This document shows, piece after piece, positions 11,131-22,611 of a DNA stretch of 64,000 nucleotides. Position 1 is the first letter of the stretch; each line of letters starts with the position of its first letter. The notes beneath the pieces are model-generated. The model searched no databases. It saw only the letters and a program-made list of their open reading frames with translations, and was not told where the DNA came from. The position numbers and the translations under genes are program-made. Source of the DNA: Geosiphon pyriformis (lineage: Eukaryota; Glomeromycota; Glomeromycetes; Archaeosporales; Geosiphonaceae); assembly GCA_016748015.1 (NCBI GenBank), contig JAAOMT010000128.1, forward strand, positions 1,394,607 to 1,458,606. The letters are read 5' to 3'.

Positions 11131-11373
11131 TTTTTCAGGTTTTATTCCTTGTCCATTGTTGTTGAAGTATTTGAGTTGTAAGGCAGACTGATTTTTGATA
11201 AAATAGATGGGTGTTGCTTCAATTTCTTCTGTTGTTTCAGGTTCTCCAAATTCAATTTCGTTTTCATTATTTTCACTGGACAGTGGAATGCTAAGAGCAT
11301 AGCATTCAGAATACTACTGTTCATCACAAGGCATAATGCATTCTTCATACAGTCTGATGTTCATTTGCTCTAA

Positions 11374-11945
11374 TCATTGAATTTGAGCTTCTTGGATTGG
11401 GTAGATGTGACTTGCAATTTGGTGGTAGACTTCTACTTCATCTTCATAATTGAATCCAGCTAATTCTATAGTGTATTCAATGTATTCTGCTTCCTTCATT
11501 TGGTGGACATCTTTTTGGGTGGCTCTATTAATTAAAGCCATTGCTAAGTCAAAAATCATTTCAGCATTATGTGGGTAATGGTATAGTTTGTTGAGAGCAC
11601 TATTGTATGCTGCATCAAATGGTGTTCCTCTTTTGACTTTTTCTGAAATTGATAAAGCATATTGGCAGGTTTGATCGCAGACTTCTCCTCTCATTGTTAC
11701 ATCAATCCAATTGCATTTTTCTGGCAGCATATCTCCACAAGTCAAACAAGGAGTGTTGTCCCATTTTTCGCTTTTTTTTATTAGATGGCCCCATCGTTCT
11801 CTGTGGCAAGCCTTGTAGTAATAACAAGTATGATTTTCATATTCTTCTTCAGGTGAAATGCAGGCTCCCATTGAGGAGAATTTCTTGTGGCAGTCTTTGC
11901 ATTTGAGTGGAATGTAAGAGTGTCATTTCTTTGGTTCTGGTTTAG
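11374..11945 (-). pseudogene. E2 Cys-rich module between protease and dUTPase
   Basis: Read leftward from about 11,915: CKDCHKKFSS, then a gap and CYYYKACHRERWG, then CLTCGDMLPE, then CDQTCQY. The pairs CxxC, CxxxxC, CxxC and CxxxC could bind two metal ions. A helical domain of about 100 residues follows (ISEKVKRGTPFDAAYNSAL, AEMIFDLAMALINRA, EYIEYTIELAG). The same arrangement occurs in E1, E4 and E6. It is not a Gag CCHC knuckle, which is present separately near 13,070. I do not recognise a named family; zinc binding is inferred from spacing. Motif order places it inside Pol, upstream of dUTPase. Confidence 0.75.
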
Positions 11946-12149
11946 AATATAGAATGTTCCATCCAGGGGTTTCTAGTTTCTCTGGATATAAGTTTGTTGC
12001 AAAATATGTTTGCTTAGTTTCTTCAGCCCAGTTAAATGTTGATTCAAGTGCCATAAATATTTCGACTACAGACTTTTTTTTCTCTTCTTTAAATTTGAAG
12101 ACAGGAGTTTTCTCTGATTGTTTGTTGAATGTACCACAAGTAGTGGGTA

Positions 12150-12650
12150 CTCAGGCATGTTGTCCTTGATAGGAGAGTTGTAATTCTTGGGTTTCCCAGT
12201 CTAATTTTGCATTGGCTTTTTGGAGCCAATCATTTCCAACAAGGGCTTAATACTGGAGCACATCTATTACAAGAACTTTGACTGAAATGGTGATTCCATC
12301 AAAAGTGAATGGAAAATTGTCAATTTCTCCTACTGGAGTCTTTTTTATGTCATTGGCAGTAATAATTACTGTTTGAGCTGGTCAGTCGACATTTCTCTTT
12401 AACTGTTGCATTAACTGGTAGGTGATGATGCTTCTAGTGAATTCACTGTCTAGGATTAAACAAATTGTCTTTCTTTTGACTTTTGCTTCAGTGTACATAG
12501 CAGTGATTGCTTTTTGTTCATTGATGACTGTATTGCTAAACAGGAATGGTGACTCATTTGCTTCGAACTCAAAAGGGAATATATTTGAAAAGTTGGCATT
12601 TTCAACAATTCTGGTTAGTGAGATTGTGATAAGAGTATAGGAAAGGTTTT
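12150..12650 (-). pseudogene. E2 aspartic protease domain
   Basis: A retropepsin-like domain: AITAMYTEAKV, then ICLILDSEFTRSIITYQLM, then ITANDIKKTPVGEIDNF and a VKVLVIDVLQY-type strand, followed by the ALVGN(D)WL segment conserved in the family. The catalytic triad reads Asp-Ser-Glu where E1 has Asp-Ser-Gly. E4 also has Asp-Ser-Glu. Retropepsins release Gag and Pol proteins and act as dimers. Stops occur near 12,250 and 12,400. Confidence 0.82.
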
Positions 12651-12784
12651 GTTGTCGTGCTGCAGCTTTACCTTCTGAGAGTGCAATATGGTAAAAATCC
12701 TGTTCTTTTGGTATTGTAAGATAGCTAAGTTGAATATGATAATGAGTAGGTCTTGGCTGAGCTGGATTTCGGGGAACTAATTGG

Positions 12785-14533
12785 TTATTTGGGTTGATTT
12801 TGTTGTTGTTTGTTGCAAATTGGTTTTGTGATGCAAATTGGTTTTGTTAAATCAATCTTCAAGCAAGTACTTGGTAATGTTGAATGTGTTGTCAATACTA
12901 TTGTTGCATTGGCTGTAGAGCAGGTTGATAGTAGTTGGTTTAATATTGCAGTCTTGGTAAATAGTAGCTGGTGGTAATAATGATTGGTAATAAGATTGTT
13001 GTGGCGAAGAGTAATGTTGATTACTTTTGTTTTGTTGGTCTTGTTGTAGCTTTCTGCAATCTCTTTTCCAGTGACCAGGAATTCCACAATAATGGCAATT
13101 CTGAAGCTGGTTATTAAAGGATGATGTGAAGTTGTTTTGATTTCGCCTTTGGAATGGTTGATATCTTTGGGGCTGCTGTTGTTGTTGGTTGGTGAAATAG
13201 TTTTCGACTTTCTTTGTAAGTTGGTCAATTTTCTTCTCAGCTGCTGAGCTGGTTTCTCCAATGGCTAAGTTCACAAGTTTTGTACAATTGGCTTCTTCTA
13301 TGGCCATTTCATATCTTTTTGTATGCTGAATGACAAAGTTTAAATCTTCTGGGGCATGTGGGCAACCTTTTTAATCAGTTTATTCTTTAAACCAGTAATA
13401 AATTGATTCAAGATTTGAGCATTGGAATAATAATCATTAGTTTCAAGTTGGCGAATTCATCTGAGAAGTTTGTTGAATTTCCCAATATAAGTTATGACAG
13501 ATTTGGAGAGTTCTTGTTTGATATTGTGAAAACAATTTCAAAGTGTGATTGAAGTGTTGTTATCAGTGAATTGTTCTAAGAAGACAATTTTGAAAGCTGT
13601 CCAGTCATTAAAAGGAATGGTCAAGTTTTCGAACCATTTGCCTGCTGTTCCTTTGAGAAAATAGGGAATTGTTCTTAATATTCTGGCAGCATTCCATCCA
13701 TTTGCATCTCCAGCTTTAGTAACTTGGTCGAGCCATTCTTGGGGACTGGTTTCAATGTCTTTTCTATTAAATTCAGGGATTTTTGTGATATATGCTGTCA
13801 TTTCATCTTTTTCGTTTTCACTGTCTATTGATTCTTCTTTAGATATTTCAGAGTTGTTTTCTTCATTTGCTGCTGTCTCAGAGTGTTCACTTCAATTTTC
13901 AGCTAGAAAGTCAAGAAGATTGGAACTAGTTTGAAGAGATTTTTGTTGTCTGGTGGGACTTTTGGGTGATGTAAAATTTTCTAGTCTTACAAATCAATTT
14001 AAGAGTAAATTAGGTGTTTGTGTTTGTACAAGTGAAGCTGGAAAAGATGTGATAGTAAGTGGAAGTTTTGAACTGGTTCCTTGTTCAGGTGTTTGTAAGT
14101 GTTTGGCAGTTGTTTTTGGTAGTATTGGAGTATTTGGTGTGGTTTTTAAGTATTGCTTCAATTTGTGTTTGCCTTTGTTGCTTGTTTCTGTCTCCAATTC
14201 AAAATCAATAGAGTATTGAGACTGCACTGGATATGTTTCTTCACAATACTTAATAATGTTAAAATTAAGTTCTTGAAAGTAAGTGGCAAGTGTTTCACTG
14301 TTAAGGTCTTTAGTTTCCAACTGTGAATAGTATACTAAATTATTGTAAAGGTTGCTTCTAACTTTTGAGATATTGTAATTTCTAAAAAGATAATTGTTGA
14401 TGCAGTTTTCAATGTATTGGTATACTGATTTCTTGACAACTTCAATTCCGTCTGGAATGTTGAATCTTTGCTTGCAGTAGGTGTAAATTGACTGGTAATA
14501 CTCTAGAGTTGTTGTGTCTGGTGTGGTTACCAC
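12785..14533 (-). pseudogene. E2 Gag
   Basis: The reading frame opens at GTG (14,533; VTTPDTTTLEYY) with an in-frame TAA nine codons upstream and no ATG between. The N-terminal domain (IPDGIEVVKKSVYQYIENC, then ISKVRSNLYNNLVYY) corresponds to the family-A N-terminal domain. A Pro/Thr linker ends in a stop at 13,994. The capsid-type domain (MTAYITKIPEF, PQEWLDQVTKAG, LKGTAGKWFENL, FLEQFTDNN) runs from 13,801 to about 13,300, resembling retrotransposon Gag. A Gln-rich segment precedes a CCHC zinc knuckle, CHYCGIPGHWKRDC, at about 13,095-13,050. It is broken by stops and frame changes near 13,994, 13,850, 13,535 and 13,370. Confidence 0.88.
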
Positions 14534-14563
14534 TTTGAATTTGTTGTTGCTGTGTTATTTCCA

Positions 14564-14578
14564 TGAGAGAGCACCAAA
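14564..14578 (-). other. E2 primer binding site
   Basis: Minus sense TTTGGTGCTCTCTCA, starting two bases after the 5' LTR. TGGTGCTC is complementary to a tRNA 3' end GAGCACCA. The core is shared by family A (decayed to TTTAGTGCTC in E1). Confidence 0.72.
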
Positions 14579-15561
14579 TGTTACTGAAGGTTTTTGGTCT
14601 CTTCTTAGCTCTTGTATGTTTGTTGTAATGTTGTTAATTCACAACTATGGGAAGTGTTTGAATTTTCAATAACTAAATTTTATCTTCAAATTATCTTCTA
14701 TAATTTGAACTACTGGGCTTATAAGTAGAATGGCCAATTCCATGCCAGTTGCTTTATGTAGTTACATTGTAGTAAATGTCAACTCTTTCCCAGGAATTGC
14801 TTGTCTGAAAGCTCACTAAAAATGTGTAGTTAATTTGCTGTGAAAGTCAACTTTTCTATAGGAATTTCATCTATAGGCTACCCTAATGATTATAATAAGA
14901 AAATAAAAGAAAGAAAATAAAAGAAATGTAAAAAAAATAAAATTCTGTCAAGGGAAACGTTTTTTATCCAGGCTTGGAGTCACTAACAGTTTACTGAAAT
15001 TGGTAGCTAATCAATTTCAAAATGTTAGTTGGGTTTTGGGGATTTTTCCAAGTATAATAATTAAAGAATTTGGTTTTTTGAATTATTTAATATTTATTTC
15101 TTTTGTGTATATAGAAATGGTTCTAAATAATAAATCTAAAGTAAGATACATTTTCTCGAAGAGAGAAGCTTTTCTTTTATACAACTTGTCGTAACACTAT
15201 TCTATGAACTTGAACTTTGCTCTTTTCTACAATTTTGCTAAACTAAAGATACATTTTAGTGAACTACAAGTTATTTCTGTGAACTATTAGATATTTCAGT
15301 AAACTATCAATTATTTTGGCAAATTTCTACAAATTTTGCCAAACTTTTGAATGTTACATATTTTGGGGTATTGCATGATTAATCATCACAATTAGGTTAC
15401 ATTTGTGTTATGTACAAATTGGGTTATTAATTAAATAATAATTTCGGATATTTTGCTAATGTAATAAGTAATAATTTGAAATGATAATATATGCTAATTA
15501 ATGATAGAAATTATAAAGATAATTTTATGCTAAATAATATCTCTAATTTCATCTGATAACA
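14579..15561 (-). repeat. E2 5' LTR (family B, 983 bp)
   Basis: It runs TGTTACTGAAGG to GATAACA and has the same length as the 3' LTR at 5,750. Most differences between the two are transitions. CTGG (15,562-15,565) follows as the target duplication. Confidence 0.94.
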
Positions 15562-15985
15562 CTGGTATACACAATTTCCATTAGCCATTGGAATGTAACT
15601 GGAGCATTGGTTAAGCCGAATGGCATAACTTCAAACTCAAAGTTTCCCTTTTTTATGGTAAATGCCATATTTTTTTTGTCGGCTGGATTCCATGGCTACT
15701 TGCCAGTAACCACTATCCAAGTCTAACATTAAGAACCATTTGTTTCCACCGAAAGCATTAAATAGTTTTTGTATCCATGGAGTTGGATAGCTGTCTCCAT
15801 GAATTACACCATTGAGTTTCCTGTAGTCTACACAAAATCGGATTTTTCTATTCTTCTTACAAACAAGTACTACTAATAACAATCATGAGCTCATTGATAG
15901 CTGAATTAACTCATTGTCAAGCATTCAGTTAATCTCTTAACAGATGATTTCATGGTACTCTATATGCTTGCTGTTTGATTGGCAT
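15562..15985 (-). pseudogene. E1 reverse transcriptase, N-terminal half
   Basis: Fingers and palm motifs read leftward from about 15,940: VVLVCKKNRKIRFCVDYRKLNG, then GDSYPTPWIQKLFNAFGG and the motif-A strand FLMLDLDSGYWQVAME. A frameshift follows near 15,680, then the segment equivalent to VMPFGL near 15,620. E2 interrupts immediately after. The continuation is at 5,749. Confidence 0.88.
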
Positions 15986-17200
15986 TGCATTTCCAGTCTT
16001 AATCTGATGCTGGATAATATCAGTTTTGCCAAATTTGTTTTCACTAGTAAAGATGTCATTGAAATTATTAAGTAACATCTTTAGTTGCATCTGCTGAAAT
16101 GAGTCTAGATTTCTCATGTTCATCTGTTCTAATTGTTCTGGCTGTAACAGATAACATTTGTTTTGTCTGTAGATGGTTTGTGATGTAATGTCCACATATC
16201 CACAAAGCTGTGGAAAATCTGGAATGCTGCTTGGTGCTTGATCTTCAATTTCCGTGGTTAAATATTTGAGAGTGGTTCCTTCCGTTATCTTTACAACATT
16301 TTCAGTGTTCTTGTAGATGGGAATTTTAATATGGTTATGGCTCTTGGCTGGTATGTGTAGATTGATAAGTCCAATTTCTCCTGATTCACAAAGAGTTGCT
16401 TCTGCTTCAAAAATCTGTTCTTGCTTCTTCTCTCTCTTTTTTATTGCTAACATGTATTGGCTATATAGTGGAATGGAAATTGTTTGACCAGTTGAAATAA
16501 TTTCTCCTTGGCCAATAATTTCTTCCTCCACCATATTGACTGGTACATCTATTTTACTCATTGATCCAAATCCCTGTATCTCTCTTGCTGTTATCCCTAA
16601 TTCTTCCCTATTTTCCACTGACACTAACTGAGCTATTTTAACTAGAGGCAGGAATATTGTTTGTGCTATCCTTTCATTTGGCTCTATAACATAGGCCTTT
16701 TCTGAGTCATTTTGTAGCATAACAATGATATTTCCTACATATTCTGTATCAATTATTCATCCTCTGATGTTTATCCCTCTTTTCGCTAAACTACTCCTTG
16801 AAACTAGTTGAACCATTGTTGTTGCTGGAATTTTCAAGGCTATTTTGAGATCTATGCAGGTGTGCAAATATGATTTTAATATAATAGTATTTTTTTCTGG
16901 ATACTTCAAATCAAATCTTGCATCAGTATTATGTGCACATTCTGGCATGATACCTTCATCATTATTACTGAACCATTTTAGTTCTTGCTCCTTAGTGAGG
17001 TCAGAAAGTGCAATATATTGTTTGTAGTTTAAATTGGAGTTTGACTCTGCATTGGAATCATTGTCATTGTTATAGCCATTTTGAACGGAGCTGGAACTGT
17101 TATTTTTGTTATTGTTATTGTCAGAGTTTGAATTGGGGTTAGAACTCGATTCCAATTCTGATGCGCAGCTGTTGATTGGTTCTTCTTCTTCAGGGATCAT
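15950..17200 (-). pseudogene. E1 dUTPase domain and beta-rich linker of Pol
   Basis: An acidic Asn/Ser-rich spacer comes first (17,200-17,030; runs of Asn and Ser). Then come dUTPase motif 1 ARFDLKYP (Gly to Arg), motif 2 SRSSLAKRGINIRG, an in-frame TGA at about 16,757, motif 3 IIDTEYVGNI, motif 4 ERIAQTIFLP and motif 5 AREIQGFGSMS. The linker follows, with IGLINLHIPAKSHNHIKIPI and GTTLKYLTTEIED. The TGA replaces the Arg codon (AGA) found in E6, most simply from an ancestral CGA. The domain order protease, Cys-rich, dUTPase, RT is identical to family B. Confidence 0.88.
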
Positions 17201-17219
17201 GTAGATTCTGTATGGTGGT

Positions 17220-18220
17220 GGATTGTAGATGAGATCACAATCATCACAGAATTAGAAGTCACATGAAATCAAACAGTGGTCACATAATTGGATGTTAATT
17301 TCTTCCAAGCATTGTTTTTGCTCTTCTCTCATGAATGTTAGATTTTAATAATGTTCATAGAATTCTTCTGGGCTGTTTTCTAAGTCGATAAAGGTGTCTG
17401 AGTTGAGAACCAAAACAATGTCTGTTGGTTCTGAAGGGTTATTCTTAATCTTCAGAATTTTACTGGGTGAAGTATCTTCTACTTTGGCATTGGCCATTTG
17501 CGAGATCTCATTCTCGTCATGTGAATAGCCGTCTAGGCAGGATATAGTTCAGTGTCATGCTGCTGTAATAGGCATACTATGACTCACCCAGTTGCTGATG
17601 AGGATCATGTATTGACACGAAGTATCACACATTCCTCCTCAACCAGGAATGTTGTTCCATATTCCTTCATTGAGTAATTGTTCGCTGCAAGCAAGACATG
17701 GTTTGTTGTCTCACTTGTCTTGTCTTTTTGAATAGCCATATTGTTCTCTATGGCAGGACTTGCAATAGTAATGGATTCGCATCCAGTAGTTTTTGTCTAA
17801 CACTACCCAAGTTCTCATTGAGGACAGTTTCTTCCCACAGTCCTTGCATTTGAGAGGTATATATGGCAGCTCTTTTATTGGTTCACATGAGTATTTCCTT
17901 TCCCAGCCACTAGTTATTTTTTCTGTAGTGGTTGTTTCTTCAGGTATGTTTTCTTCCCTTCCTTTTCCTTTTTCTTTGTTTTTTTCTTCCCAATCTAGAA
18001 TTGGTGGCATCTCGCTTTGGTTGTTGTTAGTCCAAGTGTCGATGGTAGCTTTCCAGGTAGGTTTTTCTCTTTGTTTCTCTTTTCTATTGTTGTTGTTGTC
18101 CCAGGCAAGTATTGGTAGCAGTTCATTGTGGTCGACATCGGCCCACAAGATTTGGTATGCTTCCCAGATGGGTTTCATTTTTTCTTTCTCAAATTCAATA
18201 AGTGGTGTTGATGGCATGGT
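17220..18220 (-). pseudogene. E1 Cys-rich module and upstream low-complexity spacer
   Basis: The spacer 18,217-17,900 holds two imperfect repeats built around LPILAWD / PPILDWE and Trp-Lys-Ala, rich in Lys, Glu and Asn. The module then reads CKDCGKKLSS (about 17,845), YYCKSCHREQYG (about 17,765), CLACSEQLLNEG (about 17,700) and MCDTSCQYM (about 17,630). A second Cys cluster lies near 17,300-17,220 (CDHC, CDDCD). The spacing matches E2, E4 and E6. It is probably metal-binding. The family is not recognised. Stops occur near 17,711 and 17,540-17,570. Confidence 0.75.
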
Positions 18221-18239
18221 AATGAGCTTAAAGTGGCCA

Positions 18240-18970
18240 CATGTGGCTGGTACTCATGTGTGTCAACCATTCTGGCTAAGCTGGAGCTCTTGGGTGTTCT
18301 AATCTAAGGTCGTATTGGTTTTGGACAGCCAGTCATTCCCAACAAGTGCTTGGTATTGAGTGGCTTCCATGACAAGTACTTTGATTGGTAATATGATGCC
18401 ATTGACTTCTATGGAGAAATTATTAATCTCTCCAATAGGTGTTTTGGTCACTCCATCAGCTGTAATAATCCTGGTGCTGGCAATGCAATTAACTCAGCAA
18501 TCTAATTGATCCATAAGTTGTCTTGTGATGATGCTGCCAGCTGATCCACTATCTAAGATCAGTTTGATGAAGTGACCATCAACTTTTGCATCAGTGTACA
18601 TTGCAGTAATGGATTTCTCCTTGAGTGCTGCTCCACTGAACAAAGGTGAGTTGATGGTTTCCTCCAATTTGAAAGGAAAGATGGCTGTAAGAGATTCATT
18701 TTCGGTGACCATTGCTGGTGGAATATTGTTGGTAAGTGTTGTCTGGAGTGGGTTGAATTCCAAGTTGTTGGTGGTGGCATCTTCTGGGGTAACCAAAAGA
18801 CTTAAATAGTTCTGGGAATTTGGGTTTTGGGTGGAACCAGTACCCAGATTCCGTTGTTGAGAGCCTGGTGATTGGTGAGAGGAACTGGAGATCAGTTGAT
18901 GAACAACTATCGCCGATCTCCAGTTTTGAGTAATTCTAAGTCTTGGGTTTCCTGATGTCATTTGAGTGGG
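18240..18970 (-). pseudogene. E1 aspartic protease domain
   Basis: The frame 18,961-18,494 includes AMYTDAKVDGHFIKLILDSG and SAGSIITRQLMDQLD, with the active-site Asp-Ser-Gly triad intact. It continues after a stop with the strand around GVTKTPIGEINNFS and the ALVGNDWLSKT segment near 18,330. The upstream 18,961-18,780 is a Ser/Gln-rich spacer from the Gag end. This is the only copy in the window with a canonical DSG. Confidence 0.82.
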
Positions 18971-18979
18971 GTTTTGGAG

Positions 18980-21007
18980 TGGTGTTTGAATTGGTTGTTG
19001 GAGCTGATAAATTATTTGGGGCTGCAGCTAATAAATTACTGGTGGCTGTGGTTGATAAATTGGAGGTTGATATACTGGCAGTTGATAAATTGGTTGCTGC
19101 ATCATTGGCAGGTAAGTGGTTTGATATTGGTCTTGATTTGGGTAGTGATTCTGAATCTGAAATCTGTGATTAGGGTTTTGATATTGATTTCCCAATCGTG
19201 AATTGTTGCTATAAAATCAACAGTCAGCTCTAATGTGACCTTGTTTACCACAGTTGTGGTAAACACATGTTTTTGGCTGCCATGGCTGATTAGGTAACAA
19301 TAATGATGATGATATTAATAGACGTGGTTGATTTTGGAAACGATTTGTGTTTCCTGAATTATTGTGTCATTGTGGTGGTTAATAGATTGTATGATTGTCA
19401 GCTAAGTATCCCTCTAGTTTCTGATTGATTGTATTACTGAATTGTTTTAGTTTGGAATCCAAGTCAGATAATTCATTCATCACTAAATTTATAGCTTGAA
19501 CATGGTTGGCTTCTAGCTCGGCTGCTTCAAAATTTCTGGCGTGAGTAATGGTGGTTGGGAGGTTAACTGGATGCATTAGACATACTCACTGAAAAATGCT
19601 ACTGCACAATCCTCTGATGAACTGGTTCAAGATCTGTGGCACTGTAAAGTAATCAGCTTGAATTGCCTGAATTTGGTGCAGATTTCTATGGAAGCATCCC
19701 AAGTAAGTGGTAACTGCTTCTGTGTCCCCTTGTTTGATGGTGGTGAATGTGTTAGTCAAGTAATTGATACTATTGTTATTACTAAAGTATCTCAAGAATT
19801 CTGTTTTGAACTCATTGAAAGTTTGTGGTTTGGCAGCTAGGCTCTGATACCACAAGTTGGCGATATCTTTAAGAAAATAGAAGATTGCTTGAAGAACTCT
19901 ACTGTCATTCCATCCATAGGCCACTATGGCTTTTTCAATATTGTTGAGCCATATTTGGGTGTTGTCCTCTTCGCTGGTAAAATTGTCAAGTTTTGCAATT
20001 GGTGCGTAGGCCATTGGATCTAAGTTGGGTTGTTGTAATAGTAATTGAAATGGTTGTTGTTACATAGGTTGTTGGAGTGGTAATTGAAGTGGTGGTTGTA
20101 TGAATTTGGCTATTGGATTAATTGGTGGTTGATTGATAATAATTACTAGAGATAAGTTTTGTTAATTTATTAAATCGGGGTTTCAATTATCCTGAGTTGG
20201 CAGTGTCTGAATATTTGGAGTTTCGATTTCTGGATTTTCTGGGTTTAGATTTTGCTGAATTTGAAGATTTGGGGTTTCAAATTCTGGGTTTTCAGCAATC
20301 AGGTTCTGGTAAGTGAATTCTTGATCTTCAGCTTCTTTTTCTTTCTCTTTTTCTGATTCTATTACTTCCCACAGATCAGAAATTCTGAAATCTGGAGGAG
20401 GCGGTAGTGATTGGAGTCCTAATGGCATTGATTATTGCAAGTTAAATCTTTCAAAATACACACCATATGGTCCTAATAACTCTGCTTTCCTTTGTTTACT
20501 TTGGAATGAGAATTGTCCAAATGCTAATGTCATGTTTGATGTGGCTGCACTGGTAAATGTAATATTAATAACACTTCCAGATGTATAGTGATATGATGGA
20601 TTAGTTGGGGACTCAACTCTTGTTTTCTTTTAAGTAGGTGGTTGTATTCATTTGGATGTTACTGCTGGTATTTGCAGTTTTCCTTTGCCTTTGCTTGCGT
20701 AAGTAATGAGGTATCTTTGCTGTGTGTGGTGTTCAATTTCTTTGTTAATTTCTGTAATGATGAAGGCAAAATTGTGATTTGTTGGCAGGTTGGTATTTTG
20801 AATTAATTTATTGTAAAAGGCTTCTCTTGCCAATTTGATATTTACTGGTGTTCCTAACAAATAGGCAATTTTTTTGTTAACGTAAAAATTGAAAGCTGAT
20901 TCTGCTAATATGTGGTTGTAATTTAATCTCAAATGTTGACAGTAGTGTTGAAATAAAAATTTCGCAAATCCTAGATGGTTTGCTCCTATGTTTTCTGATT
21001 TTGCCAC
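18980..21007 (-). pseudogene. E1 Gag
   Basis: The N-terminal domain (21,007-20,648) opens at GTG, with ENIGANHLGFAKFLFQHY, AESAFNFYVNKK and LAREAFYNKLI. An acidic linker holds repeated NPE(F/I)ETPN units (20,428-20,183). The capsid-type domain (20,014-19,586; APIAKLDNFTSEED, WLNNIEKAIVAYGW, YFLKDIANLWYQSL, FLRYFSNNNSINYL) matches retrotransposon Gag, and a helical segment follows (19,576-19,379). A CCHC knuckle remnant near 19,260-19,215 reads YHNCGKQGHIRADC; its first Cys is Tyr (G-to-A). The frame is broken at several stops. Confidence 0.87.
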
Positions 21008-21049
21008 TTTTAGATTTGTGTTGGTGCTGGTTTTCTGTAGGATTATATC

Positions 21050-21066
21050 TTACAAAGAGCACTAAA
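21050..21066 (-). other. E1 primer binding site
   Basis: Minus sense TTTAGTGCTCTTTGTAA, immediately after the 5' LTR. It equals the E2 site with one G-to-A change in TGG. Confidence 0.68.
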
Positions 21067-21954
21067 TGTTACAGATGACTATTTCTGGTGTTGGATTAAA
21101 TAACAAACCTGTAACTTGGTGCTCAAATCTAGTTGTAGTTAATAGTAATCTGAAGGTTTGTGTTTGAAAAATTTGTATTCAAAGAGTTTGGTTGAGTTTT
21201 TTGTATAATGAACAGAGATTCAATGGTAATAGTTTTATCCATAGCTTCCTGAAACTGCAGTTTCATCAATTTTTTTCTCAGCTTAATGGCTGGTATTCCT
21301 TCTGGTAAGCTATTTTCAATCGAGTGTTCTACCCTTATTTCTGGGTCTTTTACCAGTCACATTTATCCTAACGTCAGTACCCCATGCATTAATCCTCAAT
21401 AGAGTTAGTAAATAACAATAAAATCAAAGCAAGAAATAAAAAAAATAAAATAAAATAAAAAAAGAAAAGAAATAAGCCAAGGCAATTTGCAAGTTAGTAT
21501 TCTGTCAATAGCCATGATCAAGAGCTATTGTTCTAGTGTAGTTAAGTATCAATTACTATCAACATGAAGTGTTAATAGTGGCAGCAGATTTAAGATAACA
21601 AACAGTTATTTATTTGTGGTTTGGAAAGTTGTCTAAATGAAATCTAAACTGAGAGGTCTCCCTTTTTAGTTTTTAATCCTACTGCTATATATACATAATT
21701 GAGATTCCTCAATTCCTCAATTCTTCACAACAGAAATCTTGGGATTTCTGGAATCCTGCAATTCTTTTAAGAGGAATCCTAGAATTCTGGAATCCTGCAA
21801 TTTTTTGTGAAAATCCTGTAATTCCTGAAATCCTGTAATTCCTGGAATCCTGCAATTCCTGAGAAAAATCCTGGAATTCCACATTTTACTATGTCTACTT
21901 CTGATTGGCTAATAACTATGCTAATATATATTCCCAATATTTCTATGAGTAACA
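21067..21954 (-). repeat. E1 5' LTR (family A, 888 bp)
   Basis: It has TGTTAC...GTAACA ends. U3 palindromic repeats lie around 21,725-21,890, including TTCTGGAA at 21,746-21,753 and 21,785-21,792. It pairs with 1,905-2,775. Confidence 0.93.
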
Positions 21955-22611
21955 CTGGCAATCTTCTGGTAAATAATCCATAATTTTTTATGTGTTTTAC
22001 TCACTTGCAGGGGTTTTTTACCAGGCAATTCTTGATGTCAATAATTCAGCACTTAATTCTTAATCAATTAGTAAACAAAACAAAAAAATAAAAATAAAAA
22101 AATAAAGAGAAGATAAAGAAAATTAAGCCAAGATGTTTATAAGTTAGTATCCTGTTAATAGCCATAATCAAGAGCTATTGTTCCAGTGTGGTTAAGTATT
22201 AATTGTTATTAACATGAAGTGTTGATAGTGGAAAGTGAATTGGAGATATAAAATAATTATTTATTGATATTTGTAATGTGGAAGGTTGCTTAGATTAAAT
22301 CTAAACTAGGAGGTCTCTAACTAAAGAATTCTGCCTTTTTTCTTTCTAACACTACTACTATATATATATAATTGAGATTTCTCGATTTCTCAATTCTTTA
22401 TACCAGGAATTCTGAAATTTCTGGAATTCTGTAATTTCTTTGAGAGAAATCCTGGAATTCTGGAATCCTGCAATTCCTTGTATGAGAATTCTGAAATTTC
22501 TGAAATCCTACAATTCCTTTTGAGAGAAATCCTGGAATTTCACATTTACTATGATTATTTTTGATTGGCTAATTTATGCTAATAAATACTTTCTATATTC
22601 TATGAGTAACA
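21955..22611 (-). repeat. E3 5' LTR, second part
   Basis: After the duplicated CTGG it continues the family-A LTR from the point where 1,904 stops and ends with GTAACA at 22,611. It has the usual U3 repeat block (about 22,400-22,550) and TATATATATA near 22,360. The next base belongs to LINE ORF2. Confidence 0.87.

Larger units (their letters stand above)
5750..15561 (-). mobile_element. E2: complete family-B Ty3/gypsy element, 9,812 bp
   Basis: Two LTRs of 983 bp each (5,750-6,732 and 14,579-15,561), a perfect 4-bp duplication, a primer binding site, a polypurine tract and a full gene set on the minus strand: Gag with CCHC knuckle, protease, Cys-rich module, dUTPase, linker, RT, RNase H, integrase, third ORF. 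E4 on the right of the window is a second complete copy of this family. Against E4, E2 lacks roughly 80 bp of RT coding sequence near 9,815, has YLNN in place of YLDD and has Asn at two integrase catalytic Asp positions, so it is dead. Its LTRs have diverged mostly by transitions, with at least two transversions (near 6,022 and 6,050). Confidence 0.95.
1905..21954 (-). mobile_element. E1: family-A Ty3/gypsy element, full length but interrupted by E2
   Basis: E1 is bounded by two family-A LTRs in minus orientation (3' LTR 1,905-2,775; 5' LTR 21,067-21,954). From 5' to 3' it carries Gag, protease, Cys-rich module, dUTPase plus linker, RT, RNase H, integrase and a third ORF. The RT is split: its N-terminal half is at 15,562-15,985 and the rest at 5,749-5,382, with E2 in between. 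Without E2 the element is about 10.2 kb. The flanking 4-mers are ccag (1,901-1,904) and ctgg (21,955-21,958). They differ at exactly the two positions expected if an original CCGG duplication lost its CpG on opposite strands. The PR-RT-RH-INT order places it in Ty3/gypsy. No chromodomain is visible after the GPY/F region. Stops throughout make it inactive. Confidence 0.93.

Noticed and set aside
15000-15194. Frame repeated at 6,171-6,365
   Set aside because: Lies entirely in the family-B LTR in antisense; copies simply reflect the two LTRs.
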